A DNA stretch of 64,000 bases, from NCBI RefSeq assembly GCF_900055185.1, contig NZ_FIZX01000001.1:1426001-1490000 (forward strand), given 5' to 3'. Made by a program: the position numbers and the translations under genes. This DNA comes from Grimontia celer. GTDB lineage: Bacteria > Pseudomonadota > Gammaproteobacteria > Enterobacterales > Vibrionaceae. This document shows positions 8,670 through 17,357 of the stretch, piece by piece; within the stretch, counting starts at the first letter, position 1; every line of letters starts with the position of its first letter. Below the pieces are notes generated by a model. The model saw only the letters and a program-made list of their open reading frames with translations, had not been told where the DNA came from and searched no databases.

Positions 8670-10040
8670 ATGGAAGCGCGTGAAGTAAAAACGGCGGCTG
8701 ACGCCAAGAAGATTGTAGAAGAAAGGAAACTCTCCCACGTCAAAGTTGGCTTGTTTGATAACGACGGCGTGATGCGCGGAAAGTATATGTCGAAAGAGAA
8801 GTTCTTCTCTTCATTAGACAATGGATTTGCCTTCTGCGACGTGGTCTTGGGCTGGGATGTCAAAGACCAACTTTATGACAACGCCAAGTACACTGGCTGG
8901 CACACTGGTTACCCTGACGCCCCAGTTCGTATTCTTCCAGACACTTGCCGCGACGTGCTCGATGAAGACGGCATGTTGCTTTTTATTGCGGAGTTTTCCG
9001 GTGACGCTGAAGCAGTTTGCCCACGCGCCACACTACGTCGTGTATTAGAAAGAGCAGCTGACATGGGGTTTGACGCCTACGCCGCGCTTGAGTACGAATT
9101 CTTCATTTTCGATGAAACGCCCCACTCTGCCCGGGAAAAAGGCTTCCGCAACCTGAAAACGATCACGCCTGATTGGTTCGGTTACTCGATGATTCGTAAC
9201 TCTACTTATTCAGGCTTGTATAAAGCGATTCTCGCCATGGGTGAATCCATGGACTTCCCTATCGAAGGTATTCACTCTGAAACTGGCCCAGGTGTCATTG
9301 AGGCTGCGCTCACTGTCGACAACGCGAAAGACGCCGCAGACAAAGCCGCCCTGTTCAAAACCTACATGAAAGTGCTGGCACAGAAGAACGACATGATGGC
9401 GACCTTCATGGCCAAGTGGACCAATGATTACCCCGGCCAAAGCGGACATATTCACATTTCGTTGCGTGACCGCGCATCAGGTAAAAGTGCTTTTTATGCT
9501 CCGGACGCAGAGCTCAACATGAGCGATGTTCAACGCCACTTCCTCGCAGGCCAACAGCTTCTTATGCCGCAATTTCTTTGCATGATAGCTCCAACCGTTA
9601 ACAGCTACACGCGAATGATACCCGGCTATTGGGCTCCAACTGATGCAACATGGGGTGTCGAAAACCGGACGACGTCACTTCGCGTGATTCCGGGGTCTGA
9701 TAAATCACAGCGCATCGAATATCGCTTGGGGGCAGCTGATGCCAACCCTTACCTTGCTCTCGCTGCTGCGCTTGCCTCTGGACTGTATGGCGTTGAGCAC
9801 AAGATGGAACCAACAGACCGTATTGTCGGAAACGCTTACGACATCGAACATCCAAAAGAGCTCCAACTCCCTCGGACACTCTGGGAGGCCGCACAATCTT
9901 TCAAGCAATCCGAAGCAGCCAAAGCCATGTTAGGCGAAGCCTTTGTAGAACACTTCGCCGCCTCACGTGAATGGGAAGACAGAGAATTCCGTAAGCATGT
10001 CACTGATTGGGAACTCGACCGTTACTTTGAAATTATCTAG
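8670..10040 (+). CDS. Glutamine-synthetase-family ligase, probable gamma-glutamyl-amine synthetase
   Basis: A 456-residue protein of the glutamine synthetase fold that would use ATP to join the gamma-carboxyl of glutamate to an amine. Active-site blocks are present: EYEFF (E141, E143), the ETGPGVIEAAL block (E204, E211), SGHIHISL (H260, H262), NSYTR (R315), ENR (331-333) and RIEYRLG (E350, R352). It resembles PuuA-like and other catabolic GS homologues rather than biosynthetic GlnA, and no adenylylation-loop tyrosine block is evident. It opens an operon with an aldehyde dehydrogenase (8-base gap), an alcohol dehydrogenase, a GATase-like hydrolase and a TRAP importer. The real amine substrate is unknown; an amino alcohol is inferred from the neighbours. 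Confidence 0.8.
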   Translation: MEAREVKTAADAKKIVEERKLSHVKVGLFDNDGVMRGKYMSKEKFFSSLDNGFAFCDVVLGWDVKDQLYDNAKYTGWHTGYPDAPVRILPDTCRDVLDEDGMLLFIAEFSGDAEAVCPRATLRRVLERAADMGFDAYAALEYEFFIFDETPHSAREKGFRNLKTITPDWFGYSMIRNSTYSGLYKAILAMGESMDFPIEGIHSETGPGVIEAALTVDNAKDAADKAALFKTYMKVLAQKNDMMATFMAKWTNDYPGQSGHIHISLRDRASGKSAFYAPDAELNMSDVQRHFLAGQQLLMPQFLCMIAPTVNSYTRMIPGYWAPTDATWGVENRTTSLRVIPGSDKSQRIEYRLGAADANPYLALAAALASGLYGVEHKMEPTDRIVGNAYDIEHPKELQLPRTLWEAAQSFKQSEAAKAMLGEAFVEHFAASREWEDREFRKHVTDWELDRYFEII

Positions 10041-10048
10041 GTGAAGAC

Positions 10049-11434
10049 ATGGAACGTTTTCAAACAATTACGCCAGTAGATGGCTCAGTTTATGTTGAGC
10101 GCCCTTTTGCTACCGCATCAGAAATTAACACGGCGTTGGAAAGCGCAGCTAAAGCCTATCCATTGTGGAAAAATACATCACTTGAAGTGCGCCAAGCGCT
10201 TTGCAGGAAAGCCGTTGAGTGTTTTGTCGACAAAGCCGAAGACATTGCAGAAGAAATCACTTGGATGATGGGTCGCCCTATATCCTACACAAAAGGAGAA
10301 GTTGCAGGCTTCGAAGAGCGCGCGCTGTACATGATAGACATCGCCCCTGAAGCACTTTCACCCATGCCTTTACCAGATAAAGCCGGTTTTCGTCGCTACA
10401 TTAAGCGGGTTCCACTCGGTACGGTATTCGTGGTTGCACCGTGGAATTACCCATATCTGACAGCTGTTAATGCGATTGTTCCTGCCTTGTTGGCAGGTAA
10501 CACGGTACTGCTCAAGCACTCTGCACAGACGCCTCTTTGCGCAGAAAGAATGTCGGAAGCGTTCGCTGAGGCGGGATTGCCCAAAGGCGTATTTCAATAC
10601 CTTCATCTTTCCCATGCTGATACTGAGTCTGTAATGCAGCATGACACCATACGTCATGTCGCATTCACGGGTTCAGTGCCCGGCGGCAGAGTCGTTGAAA
10701 AAGCCATTGCAGGGCGATTTATCAGTGCAGGTTTGGAGCTTGGCGGTAAAGATCCCGCCTATATTCGCCACGACGCCAACGTTCCCAATGCGGTAGACAC
10801 CGTCATCGATGGCGCCTTTTTTAATTCAGGTCAATCTTGCTGTGGCATGGAGCGCCTTTATGTACACGAGTCGGTTTTTGATGACGTTGTCGATGCAGCG
10901 ATAAAACTCGTGAACCAATACCAACTCGGCAGACCCGATGAAGCAAGCACAACACTTGGGCCTTTGGTTCGAACTGCTTCCGCTGATTTTGTGAGGGGCC
11001 AAACGGAAGAAGCGATACTTCAAGGCGCAAAGCCCTTGATTGACGCCTCCAACTTCCCAGCAAATCAGGTGAGTAGCCCATACCTTACCCCTCAGCTTCT
11101 CGTGAATGTTGACCACAGTATGCGGGTGATGACGGAAGAAACATTCGGCCCCGTTTTGGGTATTCAACGTATCAGCAGTGACGAAGAAGCCTTGCGCTTG
11201 ATGAACGAGAGCGAATTCGGACTGACTGCCGCCATCTTCACCGAAGATGAGGCTCGTGGAGAACAGTTAGCAGATAACGTTGAGTCCGGCACTGTATTCC
11301 TCAACCGCTGTGACTACCTGGACCCCGGCCTTGCCTGGGTAGGCGTTAAAAACAGTGGTCGCGGATGCACCCTTTCCAAAATAGGGTTCGAGCATTTGAC
11401 GCGCCCTAAGTCTTATCACTTCAAACGCGTGTAG
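10049..11434 (+). CDS. NAD(P)-dependent aldehyde dehydrogenase
   Basis: An aldehyde dehydrogenase of 461 residues. Catalytic residues are visible: N133 in APWNYPYL, the general base E230 in LELGGK, and nucleophile C264 in NSGQSCC; an adjacent second cysteine (C265) is common in the family. The cofactor-binding stretch includes FTGSVPGG at 206-213. In this operon it would oxidise a gamma-glutamyl aldehyde, made by the downstream alcohol dehydrogenase, to the acid, as PuuC does in putrescine breakdown. It starts 8 bases after the ligase stop and is followed after 9 bases by the alcohol dehydrogenase. Closest named groups are succinate-semialdehyde/PuuC-type enzymes; the exact substrate is not readable from sequence. 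Confidence 0.85.
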   Translation: MERFQTITPVDGSVYVERPFATASEINTALESAAKAYPLWKNTSLEVRQALCRKAVECFVDKAEDIAEEITWMMGRPISYTKGEVAGFEERALYMIDIAPEALSPMPLPDKAGFRRYIKRVPLGTVFVVAPWNYPYLTAVNAIVPALLAGNTVLLKHSAQTPLCAERMSEAFAEAGLPKGVFQYLHLSHADTESVMQHDTIRHVAFTGSVPGGRVVEKAIAGRFISAGLELGGKDPAYIRHDANVPNAVDTVIDGAFFNSGQSCCGMERLYVHESVFDDVVDAAIKLVNQYQLGRPDEASTTLGPLVRTASADFVRGQTEEAILQGAKPLIDASNFPANQVSSPYLTPQLLVNVDHSMRVMTEETFGPVLGIQRISSDEEALRLMNESEFGLTAAIFTEDEARGEQLADNVESGTVFLNRCDYLDPGLAWVGVKNSGRGCTLSKIGFEHLTRPKSYHFKRV

Positions 11435-11443
11435 GAGCCGGAG

Positions 11444-12604
11444 ATGTCATTTTCAAACTGGAATTATCCCACCGCAATGACTGCCGGGATCGGTGCGTTA
11501 TCTGCATTACCTGATGCTTGTAAAAGTCTGGGAATAGAGCGGCCATTATTAGTCACAGACCCCGGTATTGCCGAGCTTTCCATGACCCAACAGGCAAGAG
11601 ATCTCTGCGAACAGCAAGGGTTATCTGTCGCGCTATTTTGCGATGTGCAAGGCAACCCAACAGGTCAGAATGTAGAAGCAGGTAACACTGCCTACAATGA
11701 GGGGCTCCACGATGGTGTGATTGCTCTAGGTGGTGGTTCTGCATTGGACTGTGCGAAAGCCATCGCCCTTTCTGCAGAACAATCACTGCCGCTTTGGGCA
11801 TTTGAAGATGTTGGCGACAACTGGACGCAAGCGGATTCAGATCTCATTGCGCCGATCGTCGCAATTCCCACAACAGCAGGGACGGGTTCAGAAGTTGGTC
11901 GCGCCTCTGTGATCACCAAAGAAGATGAGAAACGCAAGCTCATCATCTTCCACCCAAAAATGCTGCCTGAAAAAGTCATTCTCGACCCAGAGCTGACGGT
12001 CGGCCTTCCCAAACACATCACCGCGGCAACAGGTATGGATGCACTTTCCCACTCATTGGAAGCCCTATGCGCGCCCGGCTACCATCCAATGGCGGAAGGT
12101 ATCGCCATTGAAGGTATTCGTCTGGTGCAGCAAAACCTACCAATCGTGTTTGAAAACGGTGCAGATAAACAAGCCAGAATGCAGATGTTGGTCGCTTCCA
12201 GTATGGGCGCAACGGCGTTCCAAAAAGGTTTAGGTGCCATGCACGCCATCGCCCACACACTAGGCGCACTGTACAACGCACACCATGGTCTGCTAAATGC
12301 CATCCTGATGCCATATGTGCTTGAAGCCAACCGAAGTGAAATCGACGAGAAAATGGACCGGCTTTCGCGCTATCTGTCATTAGAAGCTTCAGGCACTGAT
12401 GCGGTGTTGAGCTGGGTATTAGCGCTACGTAAATCTCTAGGGATTCCCCACACCCTCGCTGAAATTGGCATCAATGATGCGGAAGCGGAGAAGGTTGGCT
12501 TGATGTCAATTAATGACCCCTCAGCTGGCGGTAACCCTATCCCGTTTTCTGCGGATGAATACAGCCAACTCTTCGTCAATGCAGTTCATGGAAAAGGACT
12601 CTGA
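11444..12604 (+). CDS. Iron-containing alcohol dehydrogenase
   Basis: Group III metal-dependent alcohol dehydrogenase, 386 residues. The nucleotide-binding GGGSALDCAKAI motif is at 96-107 and the metal ligands of the FucO/AdhB family are all present: D199 and H203 in GMDALSHSLEA, H267 in GAMHAIAH, and H281 in NAHHG, with the 14-residue spacing between the last two. It is expected to interconvert a primary alcohol and an aldehyde with NAD(P). Its place between the aldehyde dehydrogenase and the GATase suggests it oxidises the hydroxyl group of a gamma-glutamylated amino alcohol. In the Puu pathway this step is done by the flavin amine oxidase PuuB, absent here. Confidence 0.88.
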   Translation: MSFSNWNYPTAMTAGIGALSALPDACKSLGIERPLLVTDPGIAELSMTQQARDLCEQQGLSVALFCDVQGNPTGQNVEAGNTAYNEGLHDGVIALGGGSALDCAKAIALSAEQSLPLWAFEDVGDNWTQADSDLIAPIVAIPTTAGTGSEVGRASVITKEDEKRKLIIFHPKMLPEKVILDPELTVGLPKHITAATGMDALSHSLEALCAPGYHPMAEGIAIEGIRLVQQNLPIVFENGADKQARMQMLVASSMGATAFQKGLGAMHAIAHTLGALYNAHHGLLNAILMPYVLEANRSEIDEKMDRLSRYLSLEASGTDAVLSWVLALRKSLGIPHTLAEIGINDAEAEKVGLMSINDPSAGGNPIPFSADEYSQLFVNAVHGKGL

Positions 12605-12612
12605 GGGGCATT

Positions 12613-13359
12613 ATGCGTATCGGTCTCTTACTCTGTGACGACGTGAAGCCTGAGCTTCAAACCGCCCACAGAAACTACCCTGATATGTTCGAAACCACGC
12701 TGAGAAAAGTGGATCCTTCGCTGTCCCTTCGGTGCTACCGCGTTATTGATGGCGAATATCCAAAAGATATTGACGAATGTGATGGTTACGTTATCTCAGG
12801 TAGCCGATACAGCGTTTACGACGACCTCGCTTGGATTAAGCAGTTTGAAAGCTTTGTAAAAACGCTTTATGAAAAGGGAAAACCTGTCGTCGGTATCTGC
12901 TTTGGTCATCAGATGATGGCGCAAGCTTTAGGCGGCAAGGTTGAGCGCTCAGAAAAAGGCTGGGGAGTGGGTATTGCCACCAGCCATTTATCGACCGAAG
13001 AAAAGGCCAAACAGCCATGGCTTCAAAGCCTTAAGCCTGATTTTTCTCTCGTCGTTAGTCATCAAGACCAAGTGAGTCAACTCCCGCCAGATAGCACCAC
13101 GTTGGCCAGTAGTGATTTCTGCCCTGTCGGCATGTTTACGGTAGGCAATCACTTCCTTGCGATTCAAGGACATCCAGAATTCAGTCGTGCCTACTCATTT
13201 GATTTGATGGAAGCAAGAAGGGATCGCATTCCAGAGGATGTGATATCCCGGGGACAGGCTTCTTTGCAACAAATGCCTGATGCTGAACTCGTCACCCGCT
13301 GGTTGCTCGCGTTTTTAAAGCAACCCTCTACATCATCCCGAGCGCCTTCGTCGCCTTAA
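12613..13359 (+). CDS. Class I glutamine amidotransferase-like hydrolase
   Basis: A stand-alone class I GATase domain protein of 248 residues. The nucleophile elbow is GICFGHQ with C96, and the rest of the triad is H187 and E189 in QGHPEF. The oxyanion region is ISGSRYSVYDD (61-71). With no synthetase partner fused or adjacent, it more likely hydrolyses a gamma-glutamyl amide, as PuuD does, releasing glutamate and the deglutamylated acid. The last 14 residues (after FLKQ) are a short Ser/Pro-rich tail. It begins 8 bases after the alcohol dehydrogenase stop and is 28 bases before the TRAP genes. Confidence 0.82.
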   Translation: MRIGLLLCDDVKPELQTAHRNYPDMFETTLRKVDPSLSLRCYRVIDGEYPKDIDECDGYVISGSRYSVYDDLAWIKQFESFVKTLYEKGKPVVGICFGHQMMAQALGGKVERSEKGWGVGIATSHLSTEEKAKQPWLQSLKPDFSLVVSHQDQVSQLPPDSTTLASSDFCPVGMFTVGNHFLAIQGHPEFSRAYSFDLMEARRDRIPEDVISRGQASLQQMPDAELVTRWLLAFLKQPSTSSRAPSSP

Positions 13360-13387
13360 TCGACCCCATTCAAGGAAGGAAGTAGTT

Positions 13388-13966
13388 ATGGAGTCATCAC
13401 GTCTGCCCGAGGATAAAAACCTGGCCTATCTGCCCTCACCGTTGGCGGCTTATGTCAGGTTTGTCGAATCGGTCAATTTTTACATCGGCCGCTTCGCCAT
13501 GTATCTGATTTTTCTGATGCTAGGCATTCTCGTTTATTCGTCTATTACCAAAACCTTCTTTCTGCCTTCGCTGTGGACACTCGAAATGGCACAGTTTGCG
13601 ATGGTGGCGTACTACATGCTCGGTGGCCCTTATTCAATGCAGCTTAACAGCCATGTACGCATGGACTTGGCCTATGGTAACTGGTCGCCAAGAACCAAGG
13701 CGATGGTCGATAGCTTTACCGTCGTTTTCCTCATTATCTATCTTGGTGTTCTGCTGTATGGCGGCATTTCCAGTACCTCCTATGCGTTGGAGTATGGCGA
13801 GCGCAGCTATTCCGCTTGGCGGCCGTATATGGCACCAATCAAACTCATCATGTGTCTCAGTATTTTCCTGATGCTGCTTCAAGCCACGGCTGTCATGCTC
13901 AAAGACATCGCCAAATTGCGCGCGCCAAAAGGTATGGAAGATGAATCAGAAGGAGGCATGCAATGA
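13388..13966 (+). CDS. TRAP transporter small permease (DctQ type)
   Basis: Small membrane subunit of a tripartite ATP-independent periplasmic transporter, 192 residues with about four transmembrane segments (near residues 37-55, 68-86, 105-126 and 148-168). AAGGAAG precedes the ATG. Its stop overlaps the ATG of the large permease (ATGA at 13963-13966), indicating translational coupling. Together with the next two genes it forms a full sodium-driven importer, whose substrate is presumably the compound processed by the four upstream enzymes. Confidence 0.86.
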   Translation: MESSRLPEDKNLAYLPSPLAAYVRFVESVNFYIGRFAMYLIFLMLGILVYSSITKTFFLPSLWTLEMAQFAMVAYYMLGGPYSMQLNSHVRMDLAYGNWSPRTKAMVDSFTVVFLIIYLGVLLYGGISSTSYALEYGERSYSAWRPYMAPIKLIMCLSIFLMLLQATAVMLKDIAKLRAPKGMEDESEGGMQ

Positions 13967-15285
13967 GCTATGAATTGATCGCCTTACTGATGTTTTCCTC
14001 CATGATGCTCATGCTTCTGACTGGGCAACGGGTATTCGCTGCCATTGGCTCTGTCGCTGTTATCGCATCGCTTTTGCTATGGGGGGACGGCGGTTCAGAA
14101 ATCGCCTTTGGCGCAGCCATGAAGTTGATGAAGTGGTATCCACTACTGACATTGCCGCTGTTTATCTACATGGGCTACATGCTGTCAGAGTCTGGTATTG
14201 CGGAAGATCTCTACAAAATGTTCCATGTCTGGATGGGACCGATTCACGGCGGCTTGGCTATCGGGACAATTCTTCTGATGGTCGCAATTTCAGCCATGAA
14301 TGGCCTTAGTGTGGCAGGTATGGCCATCGGTGCAAGTATCGCTCTCCCCGAACTATTGCGTAGGGGGTATGACAAGATCATGGTGACTGGGGTGATACAG
14401 GCAGGAAGTTCGCTCGGGATACTGGTACCGCCAAGCGTGGTATTGGTTCTCTACGGCATGATTGCTCGCCAGCCAGTAGGACAGCTATGGCTCGCTGGTG
14501 TATTGCCTGGCCTGCTGATGGCTACCATGTTCATTGTCTATATCGTCGTTCGCTGCAAAATGCAGCCGCATTTGGGACCAGCGCTATCTGAAGAAGAACG
14601 CAACGTACCCATGAGTGAAAAGCTCAAACTGCTGCGCGCGGGCATTCTTCCGCTCGCGATTTTCTTCTCGATGACGGGTTTGTTCCTAATGGGTGTCACC
14701 AGCTTGGTGGAAAGCTCTGCGGTAGGCGCGCTGGCTGCGACCATTGCTGCGATCGTTAAGCGTCGTATGACCAAGGGCGTGATGGAAAATACGCTACGTA
14801 AAACCCTCGCTATCAGCTGTATGTTTATGTGGATCATTCTCGCCGCCCTTTGCTTCGGCGCGGTGTTCGATGGTTTGGGTGCTGTGAAGGCCATAGAAGC
14901 GCTGTTCATTGACAGGCTTGGCCTAACGCCTTGGGAAGTGCTGATCCTTATGCAGCTGTCCTACCTCATCATGGGCACCTTCCTCGACGATACTGCCATG
15001 TTGGTTATCGTTGCCCCTCTCTACGTGCCATTGGTGAAACTGCTCGGCTTCGACCTTATTTGGTATGGCGTGCTCTACACCATTACCTGTCAGATCGCCT
15101 ATATGACACCGCCATTTGGCTACAACCTTTTCCTGATGCGCGCGATGGCACCTCCCGAGGTGTCACTGACCGACATTTATCGTTCTATCGTGCCATTTGT
15201 TCTGATCATGATCTGTGCGCTTGCCATTGTGATGGCATTCCCTCAGATCGCGCTCTGGCTGCCGGAATGGCACTACAGCCGATAG
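13963..15285 (+). CDS. TRAP transporter large permease (DctM type)
   Basis: Large membrane subunit of the same TRAP importer, 440 residues and about twelve transmembrane helices. Family features include the early TGQRVFAAIG segment, QAGSSLGILVPPSVVLVLYG at about 146-165, and the late TPPFGYNLFLMRA block at about 384-396. It follows directly from the small permease with a 4-base overlap and is followed by the binding protein after 98 bases. Confidence 0.9.
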   Translation: MSYELIALLMFSSMMLMLLTGQRVFAAIGSVAVIASLLLWGDGGSEIAFGAAMKLMKWYPLLTLPLFIYMGYMLSESGIAEDLYKMFHVWMGPIHGGLAIGTILLMVAISAMNGLSVAGMAIGASIALPELLRRGYDKIMVTGVIQAGSSLGILVPPSVVLVLYGMIARQPVGQLWLAGVLPGLLMATMFIVYIVVRCKMQPHLGPALSEEERNVPMSEKLKLLRAGILPLAIFFSMTGLFLMGVTSLVESSAVGALAATIAAIVKRRMTKGVMENTLRKTLAISCMFMWIILAALCFGAVFDGLGAVKAIEALFIDRLGLTPWEVLILMQLSYLIMGTFLDDTAMLVIVAPLYVPLVKLLGFDLIWYGVLYTITCQIAYMTPPFGYNLFLMRAMAPPEVSLTDIYRSIVPFVLIMICALAIVMAFPQIALWLPEWHYSR

Positions 15286-15383
15286 GAGGAAGCTATTACA
15301 AAAATCACTCTCAAATATGCAACTACACTCAAACCAATGGAAATGTGTGTTTATCGAATTAATGACATAATAAGGACACCACT

Positions 15384-16439
15384 ATGAGTAACAACAGACG
15401 TGATTTTCTGAAAAAGGCAGGTATTGTTGGCGCTGCAGGTTCAACCGCCATTTTAGGTGCACCAGCCGTTGTATCAGCCAAAGAAACCATTCGCTGGCGA
15501 CTACAAACTTATGCAGGCCCGGCGCTCGCTGAACATGTCATCAAACCTGCTGTAGATGCGTTCAACGCCGCAGCCAATGGTGAAATGGTCATTGAGCTGT
15601 ATTTCGCCGACCAGCTTGTCCCAACGGGCGAGTTGTTCCGCGCAATGCAAAAAGGCACGATTGATGCGGTGCAAAGTGATGACGACTCTATCGCCGCTCC
15701 TGTCGATATCTCGGTGTTTGGCGGCTATTTCCCCTTCGCAACCCGGTATAGTCTTGACGTTCCAGTGCTGTTTGAAGAATACGGCTTGAAAGAAATCTGG
15801 CAGGAAGCGTATGGCGAGGTCAAAGGTGTAACCTGGTTAAGTGCTGGTTCGTGGGATCCATGCCACTTTGCTACCGTCGACCCTGTCCGCAGCCTTGCCG
15901 ATCTGAAAGGTAAACGCGTTTTCACCTTCCCAACAGCTGGCCGATTCCTTTCCCGTTTCGGCGTTATCCCTGTCACTCTGCCATGGGAGGATGTCGAAGT
16001 CGCCGTGCAAACTGGTGAGCTAGACGGTATTGCATGGTCAGGCATTACGGAAGACTACACTGTCGGGTGGGCAGATGTGACCAACTACTTCCTGACCAAC
16101 AATATCTCCGGCGCCTGGTGTGGCTCCTTTTTCGCCAACACTGAGCGTTGGAATGCGCTGCCTGATCACTTGAAAGTGCTGTTCAATATGATGATGGATT
16201 CCTCGCACTACTACCGTCAACATTGGTACTGGGGCGGCGAAGCGAAGCTTAGAACTGGCGGAACCAAAATGCAGCTGACCACAATTCCGGACGAGGAGTG
16301 GCGTCAGGTTGAACTGGAAGCCTATAAGTTCTGGGACGAAGTGGCTGAAACCAGCCCACGGGCAAAACGTGTGGTGGAAATCTTTAAAGAATATGCAGGG
16401 GTGATGGAAAAAGCGGGTAAACCTTACCGTTATTCATAA
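15384..16439 (+). CDS. TRAP transporter substrate-binding protein (DctP type), Tat-exported
   Basis: Periplasmic receptor of the TRAP importer, 351 residues. The N-terminus has a twin-arginine signal: NRRDFLKKAG at residues 4-13 with a hydrophobic stretch and a cleavage site near VVSAKE, so it is exported already folded. The mature part resembles the DctP family (blocks LADLKGKRVFTF and VAVQTGELDGIAWSG). It differs in detail from C4-dicarboxylate and sialic-acid binding proteins that I know, so the ligand is open. It is the last gene of the operon and is followed by a good terminator at 16458-16484. Confidence 0.86.
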   Translation: MSNNRRDFLKKAGIVGAAGSTAILGAPAVVSAKETIRWRLQTYAGPALAEHVIKPAVDAFNAAANGEMVIELYFADQLVPTGELFRAMQKGTIDAVQSDDDSIAAPVDISVFGGYFPFATRYSLDVPVLFEEYGLKEIWQEAYGEVKGVTWLSAGSWDPCHFATVDPVRSLADLKGKRVFTFPTAGRFLSRFGVIPVTLPWEDVEVAVQTGELDGIAWSGITEDYTVGWADVTNYFLTNNISGAWCGSFFANTERWNALPDHLKVLFNMMMDSSHYYRQHWYWGGEAKLRTGGTKMQLTTIPDEEWRQVELEAYKFWDEVAETSPRAKRVVEIFKEYAGVMEKAGKPYRYS

Positions 16440-16457
16440 CTCGTCTGCCACGTTTGC

Positions 16458-16484
16458 AAAGCGGCTGAGAGAGGCCGCTTTTTT
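16458..16484 (+). terminator. Rho-independent terminator after the TRAP operon
   Basis: Stem AAAGCGGC (16458-16465) and GCCGCTTT (16474-16481), 8-base loop, six T in a row. It closes the glutamylation/TRAP operon. Confidence 0.85.
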
Positions 16485-16502
16485 GCTGCGGCTAGAGTGA
16501 AA

Positions 16503-16540
16503 AAAACCAGCGTTGATAGGCCAATACCGACGCTGGTTTT
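16503..16540. terminator. Second hairpin in the gap after dctP
   Basis: AAAACCAGCGT (16503-16513) pairs with ACGCTGGTTTT (16530-16540) around a 16-base loop, with A and T flanks that suit termination on either strand; it may back up the previous terminator or stop the minus-strand lipoprotein transcript. The rest of the gap (16541-16825) shows nothing I can support. Confidence 0.6.
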
Positions 16541-16825
16541 CCTCGAGTTTTTACGTTGGCAGATTTAGAGTTCTGCCCTCTCATTAATTTCCTTCAGCTG
16601 ATAGAACCAAATGAAAGAAATGAAAGTCTTTTGGTTCAGAATCAGTCTGTAAGTGGCGGCCTTGCATTACTGACTGATTTTGAACACAGGGGTAATTTAG
16701 TACCTGATGAATAAGAAAACTGTGAGGTCAACAAGAAAGTTTCCTTATGTTTTATAGAGATGCAGCAATTTTGCGAGCCAGATATTACTCTGGAAAGCGA
16801 GTCACATTTGTAATGAAACCGCGTT

Positions 16826-17227
16826 TCACGATGTGGTTGTAAAGTCTGTAGCACATTCTGCTCGGCCCAACTCGTACAGGCGTATTTCACGGATTTCGCG
16901 ACGTGCTTCATTCCACTCCATGATTATCTGTGCACGGCTTTCTCCCCTGCCCATTTCACTGAACAGAAAACGGTCAACAGTGTGATTAAAAGCCTCTAAG
17001 TCCATCTTTTCCTGATAGACCACACCCATATATTTGAAAGCCTGAGATTTCTCTTTGTTACTGCCCACCACGGTAAACTGCTGCAAGGTGTCTAGCGCTG
17101 CCTCATATTCGCATTGCACTATCTGTTGTTCAGTTCCCAGCAATTTTCCGTGCACACCATAGGTAGACACATAACTACACCCTGATACCAAGCCCGTAGC
17201 CATCAAACCCAGCAGTAACTTTTTCAT
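16826..17227 (-). CDS. Small lipoprotein of unknown function
   Basis: A 133-residue protein starting MKKLLLGLMATG with a lipobox LVSGC (cysteine at about residue 17), so it should be lipid-anchored after signal peptidase II cleavage. The mature region is helical and charged, with EYEAALDTLQQF and KSQAFKYMGVVYQEKMDLEAF stretches that recall tetratricopeptide-like helix pairs; that is only a suggestion. A longer frame from 17266 adds 13 residues before the signal peptide and was rejected. A basic residue after the lipobox cysteine gives no inner-membrane retention signal, so outer-membrane sorting is likely. Confidence 0.65.
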   Translation of the reverse strand: MKKLLLGLMATGLVSGCSYVSTYGVHGKLLGTEQQIVQCEYEAALDTLQQFTVVGSNKEKSQAFKYMGVVYQEKMDLEAFNHTVDRFLFSEMGRGESRAQIIMEWNEARREIREIRLYELGRAECATDFTTTS

Positions 17228-17305
17228 GAAAAATCCTTTCCAATTGAAGCGGCAACATTTTGTCATTGGTCAAAAAACTAGCAATAATCAGGCCGATAAA
17301 ACAAA

Positions 17306-17330
17306 AAAGCCGAGGTTGAACCCCGGCTTT
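17306..17330 (-). terminator. Terminator for the DUF2947/torR side (minus strand)
   Basis: AAAGCCGAGG (17306-17315) pairs with CCCCGGCTTT (17321-17330) with one A/C mismatch and a 5-base loop. Read on the minus strand it ends in a T-run, placing it 28 bases after the DUF2947 stop. Confidence 0.75.
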
Positions 17331-17357
17331 CTAAATCATTAAAACCATGGCATTTGT

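Noticed and set aside
16642-16911. Minus-strand frame of 89 codons after the TRAP operon
   Set aside because: Overlaps the lipoprotein gene end in another frame and lacks features of a gene.
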